A DNA stretch of 64,000 nucleotides from Ambrosia x helenae (lineage: Eukaryota; Streptophyta; Magnoliopsida; Asterales; Asteraceae): assembly GCA_030844895.1 (NCBI GenBank), contig CM061231.1:6781618-6845617 (forward strand), in the 5' to 3' direction. Within the stretch, counting starts at the first letter, position 1, and every line of letters begins with the position of its first letter. Below the pieces are notes generated by a model, which saw only the letters and a program-made list of their open reading frames with translations, ran no database searches and was not told the origin of the DNA. Both the position numbers and the translations under genes were made by a program. Below are positions 12,709 through 24,200 of this stretch, in pieces.

Positions 12709-12889
12709 TGCAGAGATTTGGATCAAGATGGTATGGATTAATATTAATAATTAATAATAATCTTAACAATGGCAATAACAATTAATATAATAATATAGTT
12801 CTTCTTCTTATTATTATTGGTATAAGGAAATGATAATATTGTAATTAGGACAAGAAATGAAAAAAGAAATGAGGGAAAATCGGAGATGT

Positions 12890-12967
12890 TTATGAGCCTT
12901 CAATGGCAAGACGGGATCTAGAGAAGGAACGTGATCTGCTGTTGAATGATTTGCCTCTCTGCTGCAT
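12890..12967 (-). CDS. Conserved upstream ORF in the PEAMT 5' leader (25 aa)
   Basis: From ATG at 12967 to TAA at 12890 the minus strand encodes 25 residues beginning MQQRGKSF and ending SRSRLAIEGS. It is the first ATG after the presumed transcription start, and no other ATG lies between it and the PEAMT start 181 nt downstream. Plant PEAMT mRNAs carry a conserved-peptide uORF (uORF30 in Arabidopsis XIPOTL1/NMT1) that represses translation when phosphocholine is high. The length, position and Arg/Ser-rich tail fit that element. The regulatory role is from family knowledge, not shown here. Confidence 0.88.
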   Translation of the reverse strand: MQQRGKSFNSRSRSFSRSRLAIEGS

Positions 12968-13049
12968 AGAAAAGGGATCAAACAATGCAAATGCAATGAA
13001 GAGATTATTATTTATTAAGTGTGTGGGATTTGGTTCATGGGTTAAGGGG

Positions 13050-13058
13050 TATTTATAG
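13050..13058 (-). promoter_or_regulatory. PEAMT TATA box
   Basis: CTATAAATA on the minus strand, 83 bp before the uORF ATG, which would put transcription start near 13020-13025. A CACGTG G-box core lies further upstream at about 13228-13233 in a GC-rich patch; its role is uncertain. Confidence 0.7.
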
Positions 13059-13264
13059 GCACGAGTGTAGTGAAGTGAGGTTGTGAATTGTTATGGTTCG
13101 TATCACACGTCGAATGGAGGATTGACACGTTTATGAGTGGTGATGTTTTGGAGTGTTGTGTGTCTTGATTTCAAGGTTTTTGGAGTTGGGACATGTGTCT
13201 TGGATGCGGAAAGGCGTGACGCCCCGCCACGTGGGGAGTTGGGGGCGTGAAACAACACCCCCTT

Positions 13265-13680
13265 GGCGGTGTAGGGGTGGAAACTAGTCGAGAGTTGATT
13301 TGAAAGTCGAAACGAGAAGAACTTTATCGAGCCCAAGTTGAGCCCTATCGAGTCCCAGCTGTGTTTGAGCCTAAATCAAAACTCGTTTATTTATCCACCC
13401 TGACATGAATTTCGTCGAGCCTTAGTATAATATTAGTTTTATCAATATTTTATAATATTTACCCTCATTTAAAGTTGTTTGGTAAACGGGCTGAGCCTAT
13501 TTAAATATGTTTACAAACTAAGCTCGAACATAAAAATAAGCTTGTATAATAAACGAGCTCGAGCTTCATTTGTCTAGCTCGCGTGCCTAAATGAGCCTAT
13601 TATTTGTATTATTTTTTATTTAATATATTAACTAATATTTAATAAACGAGCCGAGCTCGAACTCGGCCGGCTCGTTAAAG
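13265..13680. mobile_element. Remnant of a CGAGCTCG-word MITE
   Basis: It begins TAGGGGTGGAAACTAGTCGAG and is full of GAGCTCGAG and CTCGGCTCG words, like the better preserved element at 58070-58622. Only the left terminus is recognisable; the right side runs into the (AAT)n tract. It starts about 210 bp upstream of the PEAMT TATA box. Confidence 0.55.
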
Positions 13681-13692
13681 TCATTTTTTTAT

Positions 13693-13693
<1 letters not shown>

Positions 13694-13735
<42 letters not shown>

Positions 13736-13739
13736 TAAC

Positions 13740-13793
<54 letters not shown>
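13694..13793. repeat. (AAT)n microsatellite
   Basis: About 33 AAT units with a short AAC interruption. Confidence 0.97.
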
Positions 13794-14216
13794 CAATAAT
13801 GTAACTTCCCCTCATCATTTCGTTTTATTTAATTTATTATCATCAACCCTACCATATTTCAAACTAGCATGAAACATCTTTAGTGAAATGTGAGACCACC
13901 TCTTTCTTCGTGGCAACACTTTCTTTTTACATTTCACCTTACGATAACATAGTATAATCTATGGTTATCTTTAGTTATATTAAGATGAAAATTTTATTTA
14001 TCACAATAATATTAACGGTGGGAATTCTTGACATGACATGAATACCATGAATACGACAACTAAATAATCAGGTTTTAGGTTGATTAACAAAGTTTATTTA
14101 CTAAATAGGTTAACTCGAACATGACTCATATTTGTTAAAACTTGAAGTTTAACACTCTTGTCTTTTTTTATAAATTTATTTTCTCTCTTACTATAACTTT
14201 TACGCATTGATATTAA

Positions 14217-14250
14217 CTAGGTTTAACACCCGCGCTTCGCCGCGGGGCAA
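14217..14250 (-). mobile_element. Helitron-like 3' terminus
   Basis: On the minus strand a GC-rich hairpin (CCCCGCGGCGAAGCGCGGG) is followed about 10 nt later by CTAG then T, the Helitron 3' signature. I could not locate a matching 5' TC end. Confidence 0.45.
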
Positions 14251-14280
14251 ACCGATTTTAAACAAAATTTATACGAACCA

Positions 14281-14580
14281 ATCTCACGCGTTGCGACGGT
14301 TCGGTTGAACCAGCTGGTACAACCGATTGAACCACCTGACATACCCGGTTGAACCGTCCGGTATGGCCGGTTGAACCAATATTCCTAACCATTCCTACCG
14401 GTCGGTTCAATTGGTTGAATGACCTGGTACAACCGGTTACACCACCCGACATACCTGGTTGAACCATGCGGTATGGCCGGTTGAACCAATAATCTTAACC
14501 TATTTCTAAGCCTACTACATATGTTCAACCAGTTGAACCACCTGGTACGACCGGTTAAACCAATATTCCTAATCAATTTC
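14281..14580. repeat. Minisatellite of CCGGTTGAACC words
   Basis: About two and a half diverged copies of a roughly 120-bp unit that includes GGTATGGCCGGTTGAACCAA, with many internal CCGGTT/AACCGG inverted words. Probably the body of the Helitron-like element ending at 14217. Confidence 0.7.
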
Positions 14581-14589
14581 TAATACCAA

Positions 14590-14889
14590 ATGGTGTGCCT
14601 TCGGGGAGTGGAGTCGGGGATATGATGTGTCAATTTCCCCAAGGGGAACACCGCCCCCCTCCAAATATTTTCAGTGAGTTGGGGGAATTTTCCCCCTTCT
14701 CCCCTTGTCACATGATTGGTCCATTTTTTTTTATTTTTTTTTAATTAAACTTTATATAATAAAAAAATGAAGAGGGAGTGGGGGAATTAGGGGAATACCA
14801 TTTCCAAACTTTGAGGGAAAAAATAGGGGAAATGATGTGGCGCTAATGTGGCACTTGGGGGAGTTGGGGGAAAGGGGGGGCACACCATA
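14590..14889. mobile_element. G-rich MITE
   Basis: Ends ATGGTGTGCC and GGCACACCAT are a perfect 10-bp inverted pair. The interior has long runs of GGGGGAATT type on one strand and CCCCC on the other and no ORF. It resembles the element at 15614-16230, and both are followed by TCTAAGC. Confidence 0.6.
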
Positions 14890-15613
14890 TAGTCTAAGCC
14901 TACTATATATAAAAACAAAAAACACATATAAAAACAAAACACACAAAAAGACAAAAGAAAAACTATTGTTGCTAACCTTACCATTTTACCCTTTGTTCAC
15001 ACACAAAATTTGCCTCTGTGTCATATGTTTACACACTATTGCTAAGAAGTGTTAGCAAATGATATATATAATAATTTTTTGATTTGAGCTATTCACTAAC
15101 TCTTCGTTTCCGGCAACTTAGGTTTGTTTATTTATTTATTTTTTTTATTTTTTTGTTTGTTTGTTAATCTTGATCATTGCTGTGATGCTATTGACGGATG
15201 GCGTTTCTACTAAGGAAGTGTTAATGATAATGGTGTAGTATCGATGTTGGGTTAATGCGGACATGTTACACCCCACTCCTTGTGCTATGGTAGTAAAGGT
15301 GTTGGAGTTGTAAATGGAAGGTTGGGAGTTCAAGCCTCATAAGAGGCAAAAAAAAAAAAGTGTAAAATGGGAAAGGAAATTAGCCGTTCAAAAAAACAAA
15401 TGCGTACATGTTACTATTGTTCAAACAAGTTTCTATTTTTTCTTTAAACGATAAATGTTACTCCTACTTTATTACATCAATAAGAATTAAGAAACATATG
15501 CCTTTACTTGTGGGTCTTAAATACTGATAAGTGTGTGTTGCTAACAAAGTTATTAGTGCTAAAGACTAGTTGTTGTTGTCGACAAGGTAATATTTAAGTT
15601 TGGTCTTAATAAG

Positions 15614-16230
15614 GCTATGGGGTGTGGTACCCTTCCCCCTTCATTCCCGCTTGTCCACGTCATCGCCACATCATCTTCCCTCTTCCCCTCTCCGTTCTAG
15701 GGGAAATGGTTCCCCCTTCCCTTATTTAATTGCAAAAAAAAAAAAAAAAAAAAAAAAAAAGATAGAAAGAAAACGAGCAGATTCCACACTCACACACATC
15801 TTCTTCAACCCTTCTCTCTCTCTCTCTCTCTCAAACTCATCTTCTTCATCACCATTCATCCCTTCATCTTATCACCACTGTCCGCCTCCACCTGCACCAA
15901 CCCCACCACCGTCTGCCTCCACCAGCACCAACCCCACCACCCTCCGCCTCCACCCGCACCAACCCCACCACCCTCCGCCTCCACCTGCACCAACGCCACC
16001 ACAGTCCCTCACCTCCCTTCCCCTTCCTTTTTATAATATTTTTAAAGAGAAAAAGACAAAAAATATATATATAATAATATTATTATATTGAAACAAGTGA
16101 TCGGGGAGATCGGTGAAGATCCACCGTTTGCACCGAAGGGAACTCGGGGGGGGGGGGGGGGGGGTGTTCCCCGACGGGGAAGCCTTCCACATCAGCTCCC
16201 CGATTACTTTCACCGATCCATACCCCATGG
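15614..16230. mobile_element. C-rich MITE with internal microsatellites
   Basis: Left end CTATGGGGTGTGG and right end (complement CCATGGGGTATGG) are inverted. Inside are a poly-A run near 15735-15760, a (TC)n tract near 15811-15832, about three tandem copies of a 36-bp CACCAACCCCACCACC unit at 15885-16010, and a G run at 16146-16164. The long apparent reading frames are low-complexity artefacts. Confidence 0.55.
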
Positions 16231-16434
16231 TCTAAGCATCTTGTTATATAGTTCACCGTTGATTGTCGAGTGAGACCACGTGATGGTATTGGCTTCTTTT
16301 GTTAGCAACTCTAAGAAGAAAAAATTGTAAGCATAGGAGTTAGCAGCAAGTAGACATTTTAACATGTGTGTTAATAGTTCGGTGAAGATACCATTAAACA
16401 AGCTTGTCATAACACTTTTATACATTAACATCCT

Positions 16435-16438
<4 letters not shown>

Positions 16439-16493
<55 letters not shown>
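16439..16493. repeat. (TA)n tract 1
   Basis: Uninterrupted AT dinucleotides, 55 bp, left flank of the first element of the (TA)n train. Confidence 0.97.
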
Positions 16494-16498
<5 letters not shown>

Positions 16499-16906
16499 AG
16501 GATAATGTGGAAACCCACTCTTATAGTGAAAACTCTGGAAACTCTGACTTCCAATTTTTTTTTAATTTTGAAAAAATTAGGGCATGTAATATACATGATT
16601 TTAAGCATTTTGGGCCAAAAAAATCAAAAAAGCGCCGAGCACTTTTTTTTAAAAAAAATAAATAAATTTTCGACTAACACATGTTAAGCCAAACTAACAC
16701 GTGTTACCCATTTTTTACCCGAAAACGGTTTTTATTTTTTTTAAAAAAAACGGCTCGGCGCTTTTTCGATTTTTTTGGCCCAAAATGCTTAAAATCATGT
16801 ATGTTACATACCCTAAAATTTTCATAGAAAAAAAAAAGTCGGGAAGTTAGAGTTTGATAGAGTTTCCAAGGTTTTCACTATAACAAGGGTTTCCAATATA
16901 ACCTTA

Positions 16907-16909
<3 letters not shown>
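16494..16909. mobile_element. Foldback element a, flanked by (TA)n
   Basis: Starts GGGTAAGGATAATGTGGAAA; the right end is the complement of AGTATAAGGTTATATTGGAA. Nearly the whole 416 bp folds on itself: the left arm has GGCCAAAAAAATCAAAAAAG, the right arm its complement, either side of a short centre near 16700. A diverged relative lies at 47283-47684. No coding capacity; a transcript would form a long hairpin. Confidence 0.8.

Positions 16910-16943
<34 letters not shown>
16910..16943. repeat. (TA)n tract 2
   Basis: 34 bp of AT dinucleotides between elements a and b. Confidence 0.95.
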
Positions 16944-16946
<3 letters not shown>

Positions 16947-19913
16947 TGAGTATCTATGGAAAACCTTAGTTATATGGTAAACCCTTGAAACCCAACTTGT
17001 GGCTACAATGAAGCCACATCACCACAATTCAAAACCAATATAATAATAAGATAAGGGTATTGAGGTAAATTTACCTCTAGAATCTTTTGTCAAACCCTAT
17101 GTAATCTCTCACCACCTTTTTTACCAACCCACAACCCACACCATTTTTCTATGTACCTATGTATACCTAAAAGAAAAAAATCATATCATCTTCTTCATCT
17201 TTTCTCATTTTCTTTTCCCCCCATGGATTTTAACATACAAGATCACCTTCAAACATGTTTGCTTCATTTTCATCTCCTCCACGTGGATATCTCTGAGCAA
17301 AACCTCACCAACGGAGACATCACCAACGACTAGACAACCACCGTCCCTGTGCCCGCCACACCTTCTTCTCAACCACCGCATGTAGCTGAAGATAAATTCC
17401 TTGTTTCAGGTATCGTAATCGTAAACCCTATAAAGAGCACATATCCATGAAAGAGAAGAATGGAGGGATAAAGATTAGAACTTGATGAATCTTTTTTTTA
17501 TGAGATTAATAATAATAATAATAATGGCGGAAAGCCATCTCCATGAAACTCTTCATGCTACGATCTATGAGGTTGATAAGATCCATGACTATGGAGGTGG
17601 AAATAATATATTTGAAAAGGTATATGTTATTAATTTTTTTTAAGTGTTGATTTTAATTTGGGGATGAGTTATTTGATGGACCATGGATCTGGATATTTTG
17701 ATTCAATATTTTGATTTAATTTGGGGATGAGTTATTTGGTGGACGTGGACTATGGATCTGGATATTTTTTTTAAATGTTGATTTTTAATCTGGGGATGAG
17801 TTGTATTCCACATTGTAATAGGTGTACATGTGGTGTGTAGATTCATTAAAGTGCTTTCTAATTTAGACATAATAAAAATAAAAATAAATTTTCTGTTTAT
17901 GTGTTGAACACTTTATAGTTTATTTGAAGTCCAATTTGGAAGGTTACAACAATAAAATTTAATTATCTTATGATACAAATAATACTTTTGATTCATCACT
18001 AAACTAGTATAGCCTTGAAAATTGTAGATTTAAGCACTAAATAGTTGTATAATAAATTAATCATTATTTGTGGTGATCTTTTTGTTGATGTAAACTTTGT
18101 AAAGTTTTATCTCTTTTTCATCTTGACTTTTGCTTCTAGGCATGTTGACTTAGGCAGGCAACACATGTTACCCTCTTATGCAAAGGGTAACAAGTGTTAC
18201 ACATTTATCCCCAGTTAACACATGTTCATATTTATGCCCCGAATAACATGTGTTACTCATGTTTAGTATGTTAGATGATGAGTTGGTCACACCGGTTAAT
18301 ATCTCATATATTGTTTTGCAGTTGATAACAAAGACCCCCACTGGTTAACATATGTTAACATACGAAGTCGAAGGAAGCCGAGAAAAATATGTAGAAAAAC
18401 TTTTTAATAACATTTTTTTTGTACTCAATGTATAGAGTTACTAGATTTATTTTGTTAAAGTGGTCAATAGTTTGTAATGATACTTTGTAATAACGTGTGT
18501 TAATAGTTTGTGTGCTTTATTTCTCAGTAAACTTATGATGTAAAAACTATAGGGGTAAGCAAGACAAAAAAGGCTGACAAAATAAACACAAGTTTAACAT
18601 ATGTTACCAAATAACACATGTAACCTCTTATGCACCATTAACACATGTTAACCTTCCATGCAGTTCATTTGAATGTCTTGGGTAGGTTTTTGTGTGGTTC
18701 AATAGTTTGTAATGATACTTTGTAATAACGTATGTTAATAGTTTGTATATTTTATTTCTCAGTAAACTTATGAAGTAAAAACTATAGTGGTAAGCAATAC
18801 AAAATAAAAGGCTGACATTAAATACACGTTTAATAAATGTTGCCAAAATAACACATTAACCTCTCATGCAACATTAACACATGTTACCCTTTACATGCAG
18901 TTCATATGAATGTCTTGGGGTAGGTTTATCTCTTGTTCAATAGTTTGTAATGATACTTTGTAATAACACGTGTTACCAAATAACATGTTTTAACCTAATG
19001 TGTGTTAATAGTTTGTATGCTATGTTTACTTATTTCTTTTGTAAACTTATGAAGTGAAAACATGAGTGGTTAGAAAGACAAAAAGGTTGACAAATGATAC
19101 AGGTTTAACATATGTTACCACACCACTCATACTAACAAATGTTAGATCTTCTCATGGGTATATGGGGGCAACAGGTTTAACTTTATCAGATTAGATAACA
19201 CATGTTAGCCCTTTATGACCAACTAACACATGTTACCCTCGTATGCAACATTAACACATTATTTGTACTTGCCCCATTATAATAATATTTCCTTAAACAA
19301 AAAATAGGAGAAAGTGTGTGACATGACCTATTATAATAATATTTTTCTTAAACAAAACGTAGGAGAAATGAGAGATATGGTGTGACATGACCCATTATAA
19401 TAATATTTTCTTAATCGGATTAGATAACACATGTTAGCCCTTTATAACCAACTAACACATGTTACCCTCGTATGCAACATTAACACATTATTTGTACTTG
19501 CCTCATTATAATAATATTTTCTTAAACAAAAAGTAGGAGAGAGGGTGTGACATGACCCATTATAATAATATTTTCTTAAACAAAAAGTATGAGAGATGAG
19601 AGAAATGGTTGTGACATGACCCATTATAATAATATTTATAAAGGTGAAAAGAAAGAGGAGAGAGGAGAGAGAATGTGCCATAACTTTTCTGGAAAATGTG
19701 TCATGACTTGTGATATGATAGAGAGAGAGTGTGTGTCTTACACACATATTTCTCTTCCCAAACTACCCTTCATGTTCTTTTGAGTATTAAAAAAATATTA
19801 TATCTAACATCAAGTACAAAGAATGAATCCTATCCATTGATCTAAAGAGATGGATGGTCTAGATGGAGTTTCCAAGGTTTACCATCTAAGAGTGGGTTTC
19901 CATATTATCCCTT

Positions 19914-19916
<3 letters not shown>
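16944..19916. mobile_element. Element b (2.97 kb), flanked by (TA)n
   Basis: The left end contains CTATGGAAAACCTTAGTTATATGG; its inverted partner at the right includes GGATAATATGGAAACCCACT and CCTTGGAAACTC, sharing the terminal pattern of element a. The interior holds a 237-bp tandem repeat and shorter arrays but no convincing transposase. Around 17222-17335 a short ORF starting MDFNIQDHLQ might be a captured fragment; I do not recognise it. Confidence 0.7.
18463..19150. repeat. ~237-bp tandem repeat inside element b
   Basis: TCAATAGTTTGTAATGATAC recurs at 18463, 18699 and 18937 (spacings 236 and 238). Each unit carries AACACATGTTA-type palindromic words. A second array at about 19260-19640 repeats CCCATTATAATAATATTTTC. 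Confidence 0.85.

Positions 19917-19955
<39 letters not shown>
19917..19955. repeat. (TA)n tract 3
   Basis: 39 bp of TA dinucleotides between elements b and c. Confidence 0.95.
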
Positions 19956-19957
<2 letters not shown>

Positions 19958-21733
19958 TTTGGGCTAAAATAAAAACCCTCTTGAGTTGTGAAAACCCAAG
20001 AAACTCTATCTTCACCCTTGATCAATGTCAATCTATGGCTCATATTAATTCTTCTATTTTAACTATTTTTTTAACTTCAAAAGATATCATAAAGTGTCAA
20101 AAGGGCATTATTGGCATTTTACAAAAAGAATTTCTCTCTCCCTCTTACACAAAGTACATCATCTCTCATCTCTCATCTCTTTCTTCCATTTCTCTCTCAT
20201 CTCTCTCTTTTTTTTTTGAATGCATCTATACACATTTCCACATACCCACTGCACATTTTGATAATTGAAAACATTACATGTAACTAACTATGATGTTACA
20301 TATGATTTATTTCTGTAACTAAAAAAACTGTATTATAACATAACATATATACATGTAACATAAATCTGTAACAATGTTACACGAAAAAAATAAGCCCTTT
20401 TTTCAGAGGATGGTATAAAAAATCTATTGTAACATAAATCTGTAACAATGTTACACGAAAAAAACAACAAATGATTACAACTTAAAAATGTTACAAGAAA
20501 ATAAAAACATCCAAAACCAAGCCCTTTTTTTCTCATCTTCATGAACCCATCTGTCTTCACCAAAATCGACAAACCACCAGGTACTGATTCAACACCTAAC
20601 TTTAAGTTATTAGAACACACAATTCAAAAATCTTTTCAAAAATAAAAATAACATGGAAATTCAAATAAACCTAATTAAAAGGAAAAAGAAAAAGAAAAAA
20701 AATAAATACAAATTTTCAAGAAATACATACCTTAAAAACTTTATCACATACTAAATCTTTTTCAATTTCTTGAAGCATATTTTAATTCTGTTTTATATTT
20801 TTCCTTTATCATAAACCGAAAAACCAAAAGTTAATTTTATTGACAATCTCACATATAGTATTATTAACATGGATTTAAATCAGAAATGATGCTTGCCGTA
20901 TTTGTTCACTTTTTACCAATTCAACTTGAGCCAGCTCGTGAGTCGTAACTCGATTAGTTTTTTTTTGTTGAAAGGACGTAACTCGATTAGTTGAGTTCTT
21001 TTTTCATTTTTAAAGAATCTGTACATTTGTTTACAAAATAGAAGATATCATTTTAACAACAGATCTCAAATTATATATATAAAAAAATCATATAATACTA
21101 CCATGTCTTTCTATTTTGTTTTTGATAGAGTTATTTGCTCACCTTTTACCAATTCCGACACCTCCGTCATCCGATGATCCTCACCAACCACCTCCAGGGA
21201 CCTGTTATTCTGCTTCGTTTGATATTCTTCAGCTTCAGCTTCTGATTCAAATCTGGAACCGTCCAGATCTTGTTACTCGGATCCACGAGGCTTTTGGTGT
21301 TGGATCTGATTCAGATCTGGACAACAGGACCGAAGATTTTGGTGTTGGATCTAATAGAGATTGGATTTGTGAAGAGTGTTGGACAACGTGACAAAAAGCT
21401 TTGTTCCAGGCACGATTTTTGAAGTAGAAACTAAAGAATATCAATCGTTGCCTTTAGTTGTGGAACGAGAGTTGGATTTGAACACAACTGTGTTGTATGA
21501 TTGAGAGAAAATAATACAAAAGAGAGAGGAGGGATTAGAGATAAAGGTTAGATGAGAGAGATTGAGTATCTTGATGAATGTGTCAAAGAGATAAAGGTGG
21601 AGGAGATATAAACAAAATTGATGTACGAAAATAACCTTGGAGCAAAAAAAAATTAGAAAGGATGTGGCTGATTATAGTCCATTAGATGGGTTTCTAGAGT
21701 TTTTCCAACTCACATGGGTTTTCACTAGATACT

Positions 21734-21738
<5 letters not shown>
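19956..21738. mobile_element. Element c (1.78 kb), flanked by (TA)n
   Basis: The left end has AAAAACCCTCTTGAGTTGTG then AAACCCAAGAAACTC; the right end, read on the other strand, has GTGAAAACCCATGTGAGTTGG then CTCTAGAAACCC. This is the same terminal layout as elements a, b and e. The interior includes a 91-codon ORF at 21116-21391 (proline-rich start, acidic end) that I cannot assign; it may be a captured fragment or chance. Confidence 0.7.

Positions 21739-21790
<52 letters not shown>
21739..21790. repeat. (TA)n tract 4
   Basis: 52 bp of TA dinucleotides between elements c and d. Confidence 0.95.
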
Positions 21791-21792
<2 letters not shown>

Positions 21793-22203
21793 TTTAGGAT
21801 CTTGTACAAAGTACATTTTTCGTGAGAAGTGTGAGAAGGATTAAGAATTGACATGTAGACATCATGTTTTGGATTTAGGAATGATGTTTTAGGTTGTTTT
21901 AACTTGAAAAACACCAAACACAACAATCTAAAACACAATACAATGTATTATAGTCATTAAATTTAAAAAAAAAGCTAAAACACACTAATTAACGCTTAAA
22001 AACACTGCTAATGTTCTTAGCATGGTGTTTTAAGTTTTAAGCCCAAAATACATTGTTTTCGGTTTTTAATTGTTATGTTTGGTGTTTTTATAGGCAAAAC
22101 AATCCAAAACATCACGACTAAGTTCAAAAAATGATGCCTAAGTATCAATTTTTAATCCTTCTCACACTTCTCACAAAAAAAAACACTTTGTACACGATCT
22201 TGA

Positions 22204-22205
<2 letters not shown>
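21791..22205. mobile_element. Element d (415 bp), distinct family, flanked by (TA)n
   Basis: Left end GGTTTAGGATCTTGTACAAA then GTGAGAAGTGTGAGAAGGAT; right end, complemented, GGTCAAGATCGTGTACAAAG then GTGAGAAGTGTGAGAAGGAT. The inverted arms run about 60 bp and differ from those of a, b, c and e, yet the (TA)n flanks are the same. No ORF. Confidence 0.8.

Positions 22206-22254
<49 letters not shown>
22206..22254. repeat. (TA)n tract 5
   Basis: 49 bp of TA dinucleotides between elements d and e. Confidence 0.95.
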
Positions 22255-22257
<3 letters not shown>

Positions 22258-22503
22258 ATAGGATCCGGATATTTTGAAAACTCCTCTGAGTTGCGAGAAC
22301 TTGAGAACTCCCCTAGTCCATTATATTATGACACGTAAGCTAGGTAATGTTTTTTTTATTAAAGGGCATTTGTGTCAAGTAACATATCCACTACCCCACC
22401 CCACTTCACACCTTTTAATAAAAAGATGCAGATTTTTTTTTTTAAATTTCATTATCTCTCAAACTCTCTCACACACCTTTCTATCTCTCTTGTTCTCTCT
22501 CTA

Positions 22504-22538
<35 letters not shown>

Positions 22539-22957
22539 GGAAGATGAGGACACAGGTGGTGTTCGACGGTGGTGGTGTTCGACGGTGCAGGGATTTGGTT
22601 TTTTGCAGGTGGTGTTCGACGGTGGTGGTGGTCTTTTTTGACGATGAAACAGGGGTGAAGGTGGAGGTAGGAAGTGGAGGTATGGGGGCTTCGATGTTTT
22701 TTTGAGTGGTGGATCTGATGGTTTTTGGGTTTTGGGGGTGGATCTGACGGTGGTGGCAACTTCAGTAGACTTTTCATAGTGGTGGTTACGGTGTTCCTCA
22801 GTTTGATCCACAGCAGTATTATTCCACCATGCAGGAGGTTATGCAAAATCCTCAATTCATGACCATGGCTGAGAGCCTTCGTACTGCCATGATGCAAGTA
22901 TTATTCTTATCATCATTATTGTTGTTATTATTATATTATTGTTATTATAATTCTTAA

Positions 22958-22993
<36 letters not shown>

Positions 22994-24063
22994 ATTGTTG
23001 TTAAGCTTTTTCTATATCTTGCAAGATCCTTCAATGTCTTAAATACTTGAAAGTTTATCTAATCCAGCTCAAAAGGATCAGCTTGAAGAGCGGATGTCAC
23101 GTATCAAAGAAGATCCGTCCTTGAAACCTATTTTAGAAGAGATAGAATCTGGTGGTCCAACAGCTATGATGAGGTTAATATACAACTTGTTTTATTTGTG
23201 GGGAAATTTTGAATTATTTATTAATTTTGGTTGTTCAATCACTAATGGGTTACACCAACGTAAACTGGTTAATATACAACTTGTTTTACTGGATGCCACT
23301 GGTTTTTTTTTTATTCAAGATGTGAATTTATATTATTGTAAGATGTGGCTTTCTTTTTGTGAAACAAGGTGTATATATATATATATATATTTTTTGTAAT
23401 TCAAGATGTGAATTTACATAAGTGTAAGATGTGATTTTACAATATTTACATTGGTGTAAATATTTACATTAGTGTGATGAAATCAAATCTTGTTTGGTTA
23501 AGCATTTTAATAGAAATCTTCTTATATATAGTGGCAAACGATTTTACAATTTTTTACATTGGTGTAAGGGAATATTACATATATTACATTGAATATGTAT
23601 TGCACTTTTTTACATTGATGTAAGGGATTTTACAATTTTTTACATTGGTGTAAGGGAATATTTCATATATGGGTTTTTACACTGATGTAAATATTTTAGA
23701 TATTTGGGGTTTCCTAAATAATGAATGCACAGATTTGATTTTTTAATATGTATTATTTTTTGTTTTAAAAAATAAATGAATTAAAAAATAAAATAAAGTT
23801 TAAAAAAATATGACACTTTTAATAATTGAATAAAAAATTAATATGATATTATATTATTTTATTCTCTCTCATAGTATATTTTACCTAAATACCCTTATCT
23901 ACATTATTTTATTAAAAAAAATACAAATAAAAAGTCAAGCCACATGTCAAGACAAAAAAGTCTTATCATTTAATCTCAACCATTGGATCATCAAGATCAA
24001 TGGCTCAAAAGAGTTCCATGGTTCTCGCAACTCATACGAGTTTTCAAAGTATCCTAACCCTAT

Positions 24064-24067
<4 letters not shown>
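22255..24067. mobile_element. Element e (1.81 kb) with captured gene fragment, flanked by (TA)n
   Basis: Left end GGATCCGGATATTTTGAAAA then GAGTTGCGAGAACTTGAGAA; right end, complemented, GGATACTTTGAAAACTCGTA then GAGTTGCGAGAACCATGGAA. Inside, in order: CT-rich tract, (AAT)n at 22504-22539, a GGTGGTGTTCGACGG minisatellite to about 22640, an AKR2-like fragment, (TTA)n, and degenerate repeats of TTTTACATTGGTGTAAGGG at 23420-23690. No transposase. Confidence 0.8.
22793..23173 (+). pseudogene. Captured AKR2-like (ankyrin repeat protein 2) fragment
   Basis: Two exon pieces, 22793-22897 and 23025-23173, encode PQFDPQQYYSTMQEVMQNPQ and, after an intron-like gap with a (TTA)n tract, RMSRIKEDPSLKPILEEIES followed by GGPTAMM. 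In the AKR2 family, cytosolic chaperones for chloroplast outer-envelope proteins, this stretch lies in the region before the ankyrin repeats. It is broken: a TAA interrupts the second piece near 23040, the splice-site bases look damaged, and neither the N terminus nor the ankyrin repeats are present. It sits wholly inside element e, so gene capture by the transposon is the natural reading. Confidence 0.8.

Positions 24068-24098
<31 letters not shown>
24068..24098. repeat. (TA)n tract 6
   Basis: 31 bp of TA dinucleotides between element e and the left end of f. Confidence 0.95.
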
Positions 24099-24101
<3 letters not shown>

Positions 24102-24200
24102 GAAGGATTAAATAAAAACCCACTCAAATTGAAGAAACCTAGTAAACTAAATGTGAGCCATTGATCAAAATAGATGGATGGTCAAGATTCATTCTACATT
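24099..24200. mobile_element. Left terminus of a sixth element (f), right end not found
   Basis: GGGGAAGGATTAAATAAAAA then CCCACTCAAATTGAAGAAAC has the a/c/e terminal pattern. I find no inverted partner downstream to 25250, so the copy is probably truncated. The stretch 24200-25250 has no recognisable gene. Confidence 0.5.

Noticed and set aside
13081..13120. An extra upstream ATG near 13036 as a second PEAMT uORF
   Set aside because: It lies between the TATA box and the expected transcription start, so it is probably not in the mRNA.
15600..16091. 163-codon proline-rich ORF
   Set aside because: It is built from CACCACC repeats, poly-A and CT tracts inside a MITE.
22452..22897. Minus-strand ORFs of 119 and 138 codons
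   Set aside because: They cross an AAT tract and a minisatellite and run antisense to the AKR2-like fragment.
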